Part shown: positions 1-8,794 of the stretch, in pieces
How positions within the stretch are numbered: position 1 is the stretch's first letter
Layout of the letters: each line of letters begins with the position of its first letter
DNA from: Flavobacterium sp. HJJ
GTDB taxonomy: Bacteria > Bacteroidota > Bacteroidia > Flavobacteriales > Flavobacteriaceae
Length of the DNA stretch: 64,000 bases
Assembly (NCBI RefSeq): GCF_015351475.1
Contig: NZ_JADKPR010000017.1
Span: 53,026 to 117,025 of the forward strand
Reading direction: 5' to 3'
Position numbers and translations under genes: made by a program
The notes under the pieces: generated by a model
The model's database searches: none
Told to the model about the DNA's origin: nothing
What the model saw: the letters and a program-made list of their open reading frames with translations, nothing else

Positions 1-1803
1 GAATGGCCTATTGACATTGCGATTGCTTTAATCTGGGTAGCTTTTGGGATTAACATGATTGGTACAATGCTCAAAAGAAGAGAGCGTCATTTATATGTTG
101 CCATTTGGTTTTACTTAGCTACATTTATTACAGTTGCCGTACTTCATATTTTTAATAGTTTGGAGTTACCGATTTCTGCTATGAAAAGTTATTCTGTTTA
201 TGCAGGAGTACAGGATGCTTTGGTGCAGTGGTGGTATGGTCATAATGCAGTTGCTTTCTTCCTGACAACACCATTTTTGGGACTGATGTATTATTTTGTG
301 CCAAAGGTTGCTAATCGTCCTGTTTATTCTTATAGATTGTCTATTATCCATTTTTGGTCGTTAATATTTTTGTATATCTGGGCTGGACCTCACCATTTAT
401 TATACTCAGCTTTGCCAACTTGGGCTCAGAACTTAGGAGTTGTATTCTCAGTAATGCTGATAGCTCCATCTTGGGGAGGTATGATTAACGGACTTCTTAC
501 TCTGAGAGGAGTTTGGGACAGAGTACGTGAAGAGCCGGTTTTGAAGTTTTTTGTTGTTGCAATGACAGGTTACGGGATGGCAACTTTTGAAGGACCAATG
601 CTTTCTCTTAAAAATGTAAATGCAATAGCGCATTATACCGATTGGATTATTGCTCACGTTCACGTTGGAGCATTGGCTTGGAATGGTTTTATGGCTTTCG
701 GTATCATTTATTGGCTGATTCCAAGGATGACAAAAACTACTTTATATTCTACTAAACTGGCTAATTTCCATTTCTGGGCTGGAACACTGGGGATTATTTT
801 ATACGCATTGCCATTATATCTAGCAGGTTTCCTTCAGGCTTCAATGTGGAAGCAGTTTAATCCTGACGGAACCTTAACTTATGGTAACTTTCTTGAAACG
901 GTTACTCAGATTATGCCAATGTATTGGATGAGAGCTATAGGTGGATCTCTTTATTTATTAGGGATGCTTACATTAGTTTATAACATTATCCAAACAGTTA
1001 GAGCTGGTGAAGAAGTTGAGGATGAATTAGCAGAAGCTCCAGCTTTACAATCTATTAGTTCAGGAAGACTTAGAGGAGAAAAATACCATTCCTGGCTGGA
1101 AAGAAAACCAATCAAAATGGCAGTGTTCGCGACAATCGCAATATTAATTGGAGGAATTATACAGATTGTGCCAACGATTATGGTGAAGTCTAATATACCG
1201 ACAATTACAAGTGTTAAGCCTTATACACCTTTGGAACTGGAAGGGCGTGATTTATACATTCGTGAAGGCTGTGTGGGCTGTCACTCACAATCGGTTCGTC
1301 CGTTTAGAAGTGAAGTAGAGCGTTATGGACCGCAGTCCAAAGCGGGAGAATTTGTGTATGATCATCCATTTTTATGGGGATCAAAACGTACTGGTCCCGA
1401 TTTGTTAAGAGTTGGAGGAAAATATAATGACAACTGGCATTTCAATCACTTTTGGAGTCCGCAGAGTATTTCAGCTGGTTCTATTATGCCTAGCTATAAA
1501 TGGCTGTTTGATAATAAAGCAATGGACATTTCAATGACCGAAAAGAAAATGAAAGCTATGGTTACCCTTGGAGTTCCTTATACCGAAGCTCAAGTTTCAA
1601 ATGGATTGAAAGATTTAAGAGCACAGGCAATTGCCATTGAAGAAAGTCTAAAAAATGATCCTGATTTTGTAAAAAGTTATGAGGACAGCAAGAAAAAAGC
1701 TCTGGCAAAAGGTGAAAAATTTGTTCCAATGAACGAAAGAGAAATTGTGGCCTTGATTGCTTACATTCAAAGACTGGGAACTGATATTAAAGTGAAAGAA
1801 TAA
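1..1803 (+). CDS. ccoN: cbb3-type cytochrome c oxidase, fused subunits I and II (CcoN-CcoO), 5' end outside window
   Basis: The reading frame is open from base 1, so the gene begins upstream; about 600 residues are visible. The first two thirds are membrane-embedded heme-copper oxidase subunit I: WAGPHHLLYSALP carries the two adjacent histidines expected at CuB, and IIAHVHVGALAWNG carries heme-ligand histidines. After a further membrane segment near residue 375, a CcoO-like domain follows with one c-type heme motif, CVGCH (visible residues 424-428). The CcoN/CcoO fusion is common in Bacteroidota. The enzyme is the high-affinity terminal oxidase reducing O2 to water in the inner membrane. ccoQ, ccoP, ccoG and ccoH follow on the same strand, supporting one operon. 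Confidence 0.96.
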   Translation, partial: EWPIDIAIALIWVAFGINMIGTMLKRRERHLYVAIWFYLATFITVAVLHIFNSLELPISAMKSYSVYAGVQDALVQWWYGHNAVAFFLTTPFLGLMYYFVPKVANRPVYSYRLSIIHFWSLIFLYIWAGPHHLLYSALPTWAQNLGVVFSVMLIAPSWGGMINGLLTLRGVWDRVREEPVLKFFVVAMTGYGMATFEGPMLSLKNVNAIAHYTDWIIAHVHVGALAWNGFMAFGIIYWLIPRMTKTTLYSTKLANFHFWAGTLGIILYALPLYLAGFLQASMWKQFNPDGTLTYGNFLETVTQIMPMYWMRAIGGSLYLLGMLTLVYNIIQTVRAGEEVEDELAEAPALQSISSGRLRGEKYHSWLERKPIKMAVFATIAILIGGIIQIVPTIMVKSNIPTITSVKPYTPLELEGRDLYIREGCVGCHSQSVRPFRSEVERYGPQSKAGEFVYDHPFLWGSKRTGPDLLRVGGKYNDNWHFNHFWSPQSISAGSIMPSYKWLFDNKAMDISMTEKKMKAMVTLGVPYTEAQVSNGLKDLRAQAIAIEESLKNDPDFVKSYEDSKKKALAKGEKFVPMNEREIVALIAYIQRLGTDIKVKE

Positions 1804-1818
1804 TTAAAAGTAAACGTT

Positions 1819-1986
1819 ATGTTTGAGCAAATAAAACACAATATGGAAACCATTGCAGGTGTTGCCATATTTCCTATACTATCGTTGCTGATTTTCTTTT
1901 TCTTTTTTATTGGTTTAGGACTTTGGGTTTACTCCTATAAAAAAGAAACTATAGACGAAATAAGCCAAATCCCGCTAGAAGACTAA
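1819..1986 (+). CDS. ccoQ: CcoQ-like small membrane subunit of cbb3 oxidase
   Basis: This 55-residue frame starts with ATG 15 bp after ccoNO and ends 22 bp before ccoP. One hydrophobic segment (about residues 13-38, rich in Ile, Leu and Phe) is followed by a charged tail (YKKETIDEI). Position, size and topology match CcoQ/FixQ, a single-span subunit that stabilises the oxidase. Sequence conservation in this family is weak, so the call relies mainly on gene order. Confidence 0.8.
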   Translation: MFEQIKHNMETIAGVAIFPILSLLIFFFFFIGLGLWVYSYKKETIDEISQIPLED

Positions 1987-2008
1987 TTGTACAATTTCAA
2001 AATAATAA

Positions 2009-2944
2009 ATGATGAAAAAATTAATTCCATCTTATCTAAGAGTCCTTTTTATATTTTTTGCTGCTTTTGGGCTGCTGGAATATCTAATTGATTCCGGAAA
2101 TAGGCCAGCATTTATAAAATATCCTATGGTTGCTGTCTTTTTGTTTGTGCTGCTTTTCCTTTTGATTGCAATCGAAATAACATTATCAGCAGTTGATAAA
2201 ATTAGTTATCTGCTGCTGTCGGCCGAAGAGAAAGAAAAGATTGCGCAGCAGGAAGCTTTGGGGACACAAGAAGATAATTGGTATAAAAAAATAGTAAACA
2301 GTTTTACTAAATCTGCTTCTGTTGAAGATGAAAAACAATTATTGATGGACCATGATTATGACGGAATCAAGGAGCTGGATAACAATTTACCGCCATGGTG
2401 GGTATATTTATTCTACGCTTGTATTGTTTTTGCTGCAGTATATTTGGTTCGTTATGAGATTATGGGAGCTCCAGATCAGGAAGCCGAATTGAAAGCTGAA
2501 GTAGATCAGGCCAAAATTGAAGTAGCCGAATATATGAAAACGGCACCTGATTTAATGGATGAAAAAACAGTAACTTTACTAACTGATCCTGCCGATTTGG
2601 ATAAAGGAAAAGCAATTTTTCAGACTAATTGTGTGGCTTGCCACCGAGCTGATGCAGGAGGGCAGATTGGACCAAATTTAACCGATGATCATTGGATTTT
2701 GGGTGGCGGCATCAAGAATTTATTTCACACTATAACTAATGGAGGCCGAGACGGTAAAGGGATGATTGCCTGGAAAGGTACTTTGAAACCAAAAGAAATT
2801 CAGGCGGTTGCCAGTTATGTAATTTCTTTAAGAGGAAGTAATCCGAAAGATCCAAAAGCACCAGACGGTGATATATGGGTAGAAGACGGAGCACCGGCAG
2901 CTGCTTCTGCAGCACCTGCAGCAGACAGTACTCAAGTAAAATAA
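2009..2944 (+). CDS. ccoP: cbb3-type cytochrome c oxidase subunit III (CcoP), mono-heme
   Basis: 311 aa. Two hydrophobic segments near the N-terminus (about 10-27 and 38-63) are followed by a charged linker and a third segment after the motif LPPWWVYLF (about 130-150), the usual FixP_N signature. The C-terminal cytochrome c domain has one CVACH heme site (residues 208-212) and a plausible distal Met in GMIAWKG. Many proteobacterial CcoP proteins carry two hemes; only one CxxCH is visible here. An Ala/Pro-rich tail ends the protein. The start codon is doubled (ATGATG); I use the first. Confidence 0.94.
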   Translation: MMKKLIPSYLRVLFIFFAAFGLLEYLIDSGNRPAFIKYPMVAVFLFVLLFLLIAIEITLSAVDKISYLLLSAEEKEKIAQQEALGTQEDNWYKKIVNSFTKSASVEDEKQLLMDHDYDGIKELDNNLPPWWVYLFYACIVFAAVYLVRYEIMGAPDQEAELKAEVDQAKIEVAEYMKTAPDLMDEKTVTLLTDPADLDKGKAIFQTNCVACHRADAGGQIGPNLTDDHWILGGGIKNLFHTITNGGRDGKGMIAWKGTLKPKEIQAVASYVISLRGSNPKDPKAPDGDIWVEDGAPAAASAAPAADSTQVK

Positions 2945-2957
2945 TAATAATTTATAA

Positions 2958-3005
2958 AAAAAAAGAGCTTTGTCAAAATTCATTACTTTGAGAAAGCTCT
3001 TTTTT
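2958..3005 (+). terminator. intrinsic terminator or attenuator between ccoP and ccoG
   Basis: AAGAGCTTTG and its partner AGAAAGCTCTTTTTT form a stem of about 9-10 bp with a 20-odd-base loop, ending in six or more T. It lies between two genes that would otherwise be co-transcribed, so it may reduce rather than stop read-through into ccoG. Confidence 0.75.
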
Positions 3006-3024
3006 AGTATTTAAAAACAAAAAA

Positions 3025-4443
3025 ATGTCAAGTAAACTGGACGAATCTTTCAGAGATACCATCGGGACTGTCGATAAGGAAGGCCATAGAAAATACATTT
3101 ATCCCAAAAAACCATCTGGTAAGTTTTACGATTACAGAAAATGGGTCAGTTATTTTTTATTGATTGTTCTTATTGTGAATCCGTTTATAAAAATTAACGG
3201 AAACCAGTTCATGATGTTCAATGTTTTGGAACGCCGTTTTAATATTTTCAGCTTTCCTTTCTGGCCGCAGGACTTTTATATTTTTGTTCTGTTTATGGTA
3301 ATTGGTGTTGTATTTGTTATTTTATTCACGGTTATTTTTGGTCGGATTTTTTGCGGATGGATTTGTCCGCAGACTATTTTTATGGAAATGGTTTTTCGCC
3401 GGGTCGAATATTGGATAGAAGGAGATAGAGGAGCACAGATTCGATTAGAAAAGCAGGAATGGAATGCTGAAAAAATAAGAAAGAAAGCTTTAAAATGGTC
3501 TGTTTTTCTTTTGATTTCATTTCTAATTGCCAATGTGTTTTTGGCATATCTTATCGGAAGTGACGAATTATTTCGTTTGATTGAAGATGGACCTTTGGCA
3601 CATTCGAGCAGTTTTATTTCGCTATTGATTTTTACAGGAGTTTTTTATTTTGTTTTTGCCTGGTTTAGAGAACAAGTCTGTATTATTGCCTGTCCTTACG
3701 GAAGGCTTCAGGGTGTTTTATTGGATAAAAAATCAATAAACGTGGCTTATGATTTTGTTCGCGGAGAAAAAGAAGCTGGCAGAGCCAAATTTAATAAACA
3801 AGAAGACCGGGCTGCTTCGGGAAAAGGCGATTGTATCGATTGTAAACAATGTGTGCATGTTTGCCCGACAGGAATTGATATCCGTAATGGAGTGCAGCTG
3901 GAATGTATAAACTGCACGGCCTGTATTGATGAATGCGATACTATAATGGAGGGGGTAGGATTGCCGAAAGGACTTATCCGTTATGCTTCGGAAGATGAAA
4001 TAGAAACCAAAGCTAAGTTCAAATTTACTGCCAGAATGAAAGGTTACACGGCAATTTTGGTGATATTGGTTGGTGTGCTTACTGGGTTACTATTTTTAAG
4101 AACCGAAGTAGAAGCTACTGTTTTGAGACTGCCGGGACAATTATATCAGCATAAAGGAGATAATATTAGTAACATATATACTTTTAAAATTATCAATAAA
4201 ACCAATCATGATATCCAAGACATGAATTTTAGATTGGTTGGAATTAAGGGAACGTTGAAAGTAGTTGGTGTTCAGGAGTTAAAAGTTCCTAAGCACGGAA
4301 TGTCTAGCGGAACCATGTTTATTGAGATTAACCGTTTTTTGCTGGAAAGTGACAGAACCAAATTAGAGATCGATCTTTATGAAGGTGATAAAAAAATAGA
4401 AACAACTTATACTAATTTTTTAAGTCCGAGGAGTTTTGACTAG
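3025..4443 (+). CDS. ccoG: cytochrome c oxidase accessory protein CcoG (4Fe-4S, copper-related assembly)
   Basis: 472 aa membrane ferredoxin. Several membrane segments surround FGRIFCGWICPQTIFME (NapH/CcoG signature, about residues 110-126) and a second Cys motif, EQVCIIACPYGRLQG. Two ferredoxin-type clusters follow: CIDCKQCVHVCPTG (about 270) and CINCTACIDECD (about 294). A last membrane span near 340 precedes a periplasmic IgG-like FixG C-terminal domain. CcoG is implicated in copper reduction and delivery during cbb3 oxidase assembly. It lies downstream of ccoP and upstream of ccoH, the usual flavobacterial order. Confidence 0.95.
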   Translation: MSSKLDESFRDTIGTVDKEGHRKYIYPKKPSGKFYDYRKWVSYFLLIVLIVNPFIKINGNQFMMFNVLERRFNIFSFPFWPQDFYIFVLFMVIGVVFVILFTVIFGRIFCGWICPQTIFMEMVFRRVEYWIEGDRGAQIRLEKQEWNAEKIRKKALKWSVFLLISFLIANVFLAYLIGSDELFRLIEDGPLAHSSSFISLLIFTGVFYFVFAWFREQVCIIACPYGRLQGVLLDKKSINVAYDFVRGEKEAGRAKFNKQEDRAASGKGDCIDCKQCVHVCPTGIDIRNGVQLECINCTACIDECDTIMEGVGLPKGLIRYASEDEIETKAKFKFTARMKGYTAILVILVGVLTGLLFLRTEVEATVLRLPGQLYQHKGDNISNIYTFKIINKTNHDIQDMNFRLVGIKGTLKVVGVQELKVPKHGMSSGTMFIEINRFLLESDRTKLEIDLYEGDKKIETTYTNFLSPRSFD

Positions 4444-4495
4444 GTTTGGCTTATTTTAAAAATAGTTATTGAAACAATATTAAAAAAAAGTAATA

Positions 4496-4948
4496 ATGAA
4501 AATTAATTGGGGAACTTATATTGTAATTGCATTTGCATTGTTTATCAGTTTTATTATGTATTTTGTTTTAAAAGTTCAGTCCGACAGCAAGTATGATAAT
4601 GACCTGGTTGTGGAAGAATATTACAAGCATGATGTTCATTTTCAGGACGAAATGGCACGTATTCAAAATGCTCATGATTTAAAAGAAAAACCTGTAATTA
4701 CTTTAGATACAAAAGGTGTAACGGTTTCTTTTCCGGCAGTTTTTTCGCCAAAGGATATCAAAGGAACAGTTGCTTTATATAGGGCTTCCAACAAGAAATT
4801 TGATTTTCAGGAACCGCTTTCGTTTACAGATTCGGCTTCGCTGTTTATACCTAAAGATAAGTTTGTTGGCGGCGAATGGTACATTAATATGGAATGGAAA
4901 TATCAAGGAAAGTCCTATCTGACCAAAGAAAAAATTTATATTAAATAG
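4496..4948 (+). CDS. ccoH: CcoH/FixH-like cbb3 oxidase assembly protein
   Basis: 150 aa with one N-terminal membrane anchor (IVIAFALFISFIMYFVLKV, about residues 9-27) and a periplasmic domain. The YDNDLVVEEYYKHDVHFQDE region is the typical FixH motif, in which a tyrosine-rich helix follows the membrane span. The gene lies 52 bp after ccoG. FixH/CcoH is needed for a stable cbb3 oxidase. Confidence 0.9.
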   Translation: MKINWGTYIVIAFALFISFIMYFVLKVQSDSKYDNDLVVEEYYKHDVHFQDEMARIQNAHDLKEKPVITLDTKGVTVSFPAVFSPKDIKGTVALYRASNKKFDFQEPLSFTDSASLFIPKDKFVGGEWYINMEWKYQGKSYLTKEKIYIK

Positions 4949-5026
4949 AATTAAGAAAATAGATAAAAGAGGATAGAATGAAGAAATTGAGGAGAACCAG
5001 ATTTAGTTTTTAAATTCTTCTTCCCA

Positions 5027-5059
5027 AATCTGCAATCTAAAGTCTAAAATCTGCAATCT
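5027..5059. repeat. AATCTGCAATCT intergenic short repeat
   Basis: Two copies of AATCTGCAATCT, separated by AAAGTCTAA, lie in the 120-bp gap before the TauE-like gene. The same heptamer builds the long tract at 41080-41191, and related TCTAAAAGTCTAA units occur at 57586-57660. They look like expanded intergenic filler common in this genome rather than a gene. Confidence 0.7.
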
Positions 5060-5068
5060 CAAATCACA

Positions 5069-5770
5069 ATGCTTTACACCGCTTTTTTATTTGGTTTAAT
5101 CAGTAGTTTTCACTGCGTAGGAATGTGCGGGCCTATCGCTATGATGCTGCCTGTGGAGCGAAATAATCCTGCCAAAAAAGTAATTCAGATTATCACATAT
5201 CACTTTGGAAGGCTTACAGCTTATGGAAGTATTGGTTTACTTTTTGGGCTGTTGGGAAAAGGTTTGTTTTTGGCTGGAATACAGCAGCAGTTATCTATTT
5301 TTATTGGTGTTGTAATGATTTTGGTGATTTTAACTCCCGAAAAGATTTTTTCTAAATATAATTTTTCGAAACCCGTGTACGGCTGGATTTCAAAAATCAA
5401 GCAAAATCTGGGCAGTCATTTCAAAAATAAAAGCTTCAAATCTCTTTTTATCATCGGGCTGCTGAATGGTTTTCTGCCGTGTGGAATGGTTTATGTAGCT
5501 TTGTTTGGAGCAATAGCCATGCAGAGTGCCGGTTTTGGAGTTTTGTATATGCTGCTTTTTGGATTAGGAACAGTGCCATTGATGAGTTTAGTGGTTTATA
5601 TCAATTCGTTTCTCACTGTTTCTATTCGTAATAGGATTCAAAAAGTGATTCCGTATGTGGGAGTAGCAATTGGCATATTATTTATTTTGAGAGGACTTGG
5701 ACTTGGAATTCCTTATGTTTCTCCTTCGAATATGAGTTTGTTTGTAAAGGAAAGAGCCAATTGCCATTAA
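5069..5770 (+). CDS. sulfite exporter TauE/SafE family membrane protein of the cbb3 cluster
   Basis: 233 aa with about six hydrophobic segments. The N-terminal SSFHCVGMCGPIAM motif (His15, Cys16, Cys20) and a mirrored GLLNGFLPCGMVY motif about 125 residues later are hallmarks of the UreH/DsbD-like TauE/SafE subgroup that sits at the end of flavobacterial cco clusters. A role in copper or thiol handling during oxidase assembly is inferred from the paired His/Cys motifs and the neighbours. I do not assign a symbol. Confidence 0.85.
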   Translation: MLYTAFLFGLISSFHCVGMCGPIAMMLPVERNNPAKKVIQIITYHFGRLTAYGSIGLLFGLLGKGLFLAGIQQQLSIFIGVVMILVILTPEKIFSKYNFSKPVYGWISKIKQNLGSHFKNKSFKSLFIIGLLNGFLPCGMVYVALFGAIAMQSAGFGVLYMLLFGLGTVPLMSLVVYINSFLTVSIRNRIQKVIPYVGVAIGILFILRGLGLGIPYVSPSNMSLFVKERANCH

Positions 5771-5885
5771 TTGGTTTTGCAAAAAACGTTTTCTATTTTA
5801 AAGGGATTTAGAAAATTACATTTTGTTAAATTTGACGAATAGTAAACTTTATATTCAGGCTGAAAATTGAGTTGACTAAATATAA

Positions 5886-7058
5886 TTGAGTGAATTAGCA
5901 ACCAAATTTGAGCATCTTATGAAGTCTTTTGCAGAAATTGATATTGAAAATAACGGGAATTATCTAAAATTACTTTCAGCAGTTTCAAAACTTTCGGGTC
6001 TTTTCAGCGAAAGTGCTGTTCCTTTCATTAATTATCGGGTTGCGGAGAATATTTTTTGCAGAAGTTTTAATGCTGGAAATCTTTCCCGGTCTGATACTGC
6101 TTTTGATGCCAATTATAATTCACTTGGTGTTGGTCTCAAAACTTTTGTCTGTAACAGCAATTCCAGTACCGAAAAAGTGGCAGAATTCAATTCTTTATCA
6201 AGAACTTTAAAAGATTTTAAAGGAAAAGAACTTGCTTTAAAGCTTGGTGAGTTCAGAAATGACAGAATAAATTTGGCAAATCGTGTTTATAATATTGAGA
6301 ATTCCCTATATCATATTGTTGCCCGCAGAGAAAAAGAATTATTGCTTTTTGAAACCGATTATAATAGTATTGATACTGCCAATATTCATTCAGTAAAGGA
6401 TACTAAAACTAGCCTGCAGTTTGAAGACGGACATAATCTGTATACTTTCAATTATTCAAAAAGTACGCTTTTTAGAAAATTTATTATTTCGCCAAATGCC
6501 TTTCATCTGCCAATTGATATAATCGAAGATCCTTATTCTTTGCTGCTTGAATTATTTGAAGAAAATAAGAATTTAAAAACAGCTTCAGACAAATTTGTAA
6601 AAGGCGAAAATTATGTAATTCTGCCTCTTTATGGCATTCTCAAAGGGGAAAAATTCATTTTTGAAAGAAGCGGTTTAAATCAATGGAATGCGAATGGAAG
6701 AAAAAGAGATTTTGGAGAAATTTACATTCCAATCCCTGCTGAATTAAATAAAAAATATCCAGATTTCTTTCCTAAACGGGATCAGGATTTTAATTTGCAG
6801 ATTCCTACAGGTGAAATTTTTACGGCAAAAGTCTGTCAGGAAAATTCAAAAGCCTTAATGACAAATCCGAATAAAGCTTTGTCTGACTGGCTTCTCCGAA
6901 GAATTTTGCAGCTTAAGGAAGGAGAATTGGCGACAATTGAAAAACTTGATAAATTAGGTTTTGACAGTGTTATTATTACGAAAGATGAAAATAGCGATTT
7001 CAAAATTGACATTATGAAAACGGATGCTTTCACTGAATTCAATTCCACAGCCATATAG
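5886..7058 (+). CDS. putative orphan type II restriction endonuclease-like protein
   Basis: 390 aa starting at TTG (5886); an in-frame ATG at 5919 is the alternative. Near residues 70-102 the arrangement SDTAFDANYNSLGVGLKTF...AEFN resembles a PD-(D/E)XK nuclease core: an Asp-containing stretch, then Gly-x-x-Lys. The C-terminal 130 residues (GRKRDFGEIYIPIP...FFPKRDQDFNLQIPTGEIFTAKV...GKAL-like...DWLLRRILQL) resemble the B3-like DNA-recognition domain seen in NgoFVII/BfiI-type enzymes. There is no HKD phospholipase motif and no methyltransferase gene next to it. The call is inference from motif memory; it could be another DNA-binding protein. Confidence 0.5.
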   Translation: MSELATKFEHLMKSFAEIDIENNGNYLKLLSAVSKLSGLFSESAVPFINYRVAENIFCRSFNAGNLSRSDTAFDANYNSLGVGLKTFVCNSNSSTEKVAEFNSLSRTLKDFKGKELALKLGEFRNDRINLANRVYNIENSLYHIVARREKELLLFETDYNSIDTANIHSVKDTKTSLQFEDGHNLYTFNYSKSTLFRKFIISPNAFHLPIDIIEDPYSLLLELFEENKNLKTASDKFVKGENYVILPLYGILKGEKFIFERSGLNQWNANGRKRDFGEIYIPIPAELNKKYPDFFPKRDQDFNLQIPTGEIFTAKVCQENSKALMTNPNKALSDWLLRRILQLKEGELATIEKLDKLGFDSVIITKDENSDFKIDIMKTDAFTEFNSTAI

Positions 7059-7130
7059 ATTCATAAGAGCAAATATATAAAAACTGTCTGCGGAGATTCC
7101 TTGTTTTGCGTGAGGGATGGCAGTGGAGCT

Positions 7131-7217
7131 CTTTTTTAGAGAGGCTTTTTTCGGCCTCTCTAAAAAAAGCGGGAACGTACAGCCTGGCCTGCAGTCTCGT
7201 CTTTTTTCTGACGAGAC
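7131..7217. repeat. two adjacent hairpins, flavobacterial palindromic intergenic repeat
   Basis: CTTTTTTAGAGAGGC (7131-7145) pairs with GCCTCTCTAAAAAAAG (7154-7169). GTCTCGTC (7194-7201) pairs with GACGAGAC (7210-7217). The conserved-looking flank GAGGGATGGCAGTGGAG precedes the first stem. The element lies between convergent genes, so it can also serve as a bidirectional terminator. A similarly organised copy is at 55760-55828. Confidence 0.75.
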
Positions 7218-7305
7218 GGAAGGACACGCCCAAAGAGCTTTAAAAAAAGATGAATTTAATAATTAAGATGGTACTTTAGAGGATTAATTTATCCTTATGT
7301 CTTTT

Positions 7306-8670
7306 TTAAATTGTCATTGAAAACAATGCTGTTTCTGGTGCTTTTCTTTTTAATCTTAAATCAAATGCCATACAGATGTTGCGCACATATGGTTTTCCTT
7401 CTTCGGTCACAATGATTTTATTTTTTTCTATAACCAGCAGACCGTCAATTTCCATTTCTTTCAGCTGCATTATAATCTCGGGGATTTCAGGAACATAATT
7501 TGCTGCATCCTCCCAGCTGGTTTCAAATTGGCACATCAGATTCAGAATGTGTTTTCTGACGATTAAATCTTCAGCAGATAATAGATGTCCTCTGTAAACA
7601 GGCAATTCGTCTGATTCCAATATTTTGTAATATTCTTCGATAGTTTTGACGTTTTGCGCAAAACTGTACCAGCTGTCGCTTATGGATGAAACACCCAGTC
7701 CAATCATCAGCTGGGTTTTTGAAGAGCTGTAACCCATAAAGTTTCGGTGCAGTTTTTTAGTATCAAATGATTTATACAGACTGTCAGATTTTAAGGCAAA
7801 ATGATCCATGCCGATTTCGTAATATTCATTTTCAAAGAGCAGTTCTTTTCCAACTTCGTATAGTTTTCTTTTGGCATCGTCTTTTGGAATGTCTTCGTCA
7901 TGAAATCCGCGCTGTCCGTTTCCTTTTATCCACGGTACATGGGCATAACTATAGAATGCTAATCGATCAGGCTGTAGTGAATTGGTTTTTTCGATTGTAT
8001 CCACTATGTTTGTAATTTCCTGAAATGGCAGGCCAAAGATTATATCATGACCGATGGAAGTATATCCTATTTTTTTTGCCCAAAAAGTAACTTTGGCCAC
8101 ATTATGGAAAGGCTGAATTCGGTGGATCGCTTTTTGTACTTTTTCGGAATAATCCTGAACGCCAAAACTCACTCTTCTAAAACCTAAATCATATAATTTC
8201 TGCAGATGGGCAAGAGTCGTGTTATTTGGATGTCCCTCAAAACTAAATTCATATCCTTCGGCTTTTTCGGCTTGTGAAAATATCCCGTTTATTAGGTTTT
8301 CAAGGCTTTCTATTGAGAAAAATGTAGGTGTTCCCCCGCCTAAATGAATTTCTTTAATTTTTGGTTTTTTATCTAAAATTTCACAGTAAAGTGTCCATTC
8401 TTTTAAAACTGCTTCAATATATGGGTTTTCGACATTGTGATTTTTGGTGATACGTTTATTACAGCCGCAAAATGTGCATAGACTTTCGCAGAAAGGAAGG
8501 TGAATATATAAACTGATACCCTCTGTACTGTTGCTTTCCAGAAAAGATTTTTTTAGGGTCTGAAGCCAAATTTCTTTTGTAAATCCTGACTCATCCCAAT
8601 AAGGAACCGTAGGATAGCTTGTGTAACGAGGCCCAGGTACATTGTATTTTTGAATTAGTGAGGTTTTCAT
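7306..8670 (-). CDS. hemN: oxygen-independent coproporphyrinogen III dehydrogenase
   Basis: 454 aa radical-SAM enzyme. HLPFCESLCTFCGC gives Cys61, Cys65, Cys68 and the following Cys70, the CxxxCxxCxC signature of HemN. The N-terminal YNVPGPRYTSYPT and the HLGGGTPTF and SFGVQDYSEKVQKAIHR motifs also fit HemN proper rather than the HemW chaperones. It converts coproporphyrinogen III to protoporphyrinogen IX without oxygen. A heme step suited to low oxygen fits the nearby high-affinity oxidase cluster. A candidate FNR-type site lies 54 bp upstream. Confidence 0.95.
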   Translation of the reverse strand: MKTSLIQKYNVPGPRYTSYPTVPYWDESGFTKEIWLQTLKKSFLESNSTEGISLYIHLPFCESLCTFCGCNKRITKNHNVENPYIEAVLKEWTLYCEILDKKPKIKEIHLGGGTPTFFSIESLENLINGIFSQAEKAEGYEFSFEGHPNNTTLAHLQKLYDLGFRRVSFGVQDYSEKVQKAIHRIQPFHNVAKVTFWAKKIGYTSIGHDIIFGLPFQEITNIVDTIEKTNSLQPDRLAFYSYAHVPWIKGNGQRGFHDEDIPKDDAKRKLYEVGKELLFENEYYEIGMDHFALKSDSLYKSFDTKKLHRNFMGYSSSKTQLMIGLGVSSISDSWYSFAQNVKTIEEYYKILESDELPVYRGHLLSAEDLIVRKHILNLMCQFETSWEDAANYVPEIPEIIMQLKEMEIDGLLVIEKNKIIVTEEGKPYVRNICMAFDLRLKRKAPETALFSMTI

Positions 8671-8723
8671 AATTTCGCATTTAATGTAAATGACAAAATT
8701 AGGCTGACTTTTTAATGATTAAA

Positions 8724-8737
8724 ATGATAATTGTCAT
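8724..8737 (-). promoter_or_regulatory. candidate CRP/FNR-type operator upstream of hemN
   Basis: ATGATAATTGTCAT is an imperfect dyad with arms ATGA and TCAT around six bases, close to the TTGA-N6-TCAA class bound by CRP/FNR proteins. It lies 54 bp before the hemN start codon. The assignment is inference. Confidence 0.4.
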
Positions 8738-8762
8738 ATTTTGTTTGTAGTTATTTATTGAC

Positions 8763-8786
8763 AAAGAGGCTCGTGTGAGCCTCTTT
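8763..8786 (-). terminator. hairpin terminator after the 156-aa membrane protein gene
   Basis: AAAGAGGCTC and GAGCCTCTTT form a perfect 10-bp stem around a 4-base loop, directly after the stop codon at 8795 on the minus strand. Confidence 0.8.
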
Positions 8787-8794
8787 ACTGTTTT

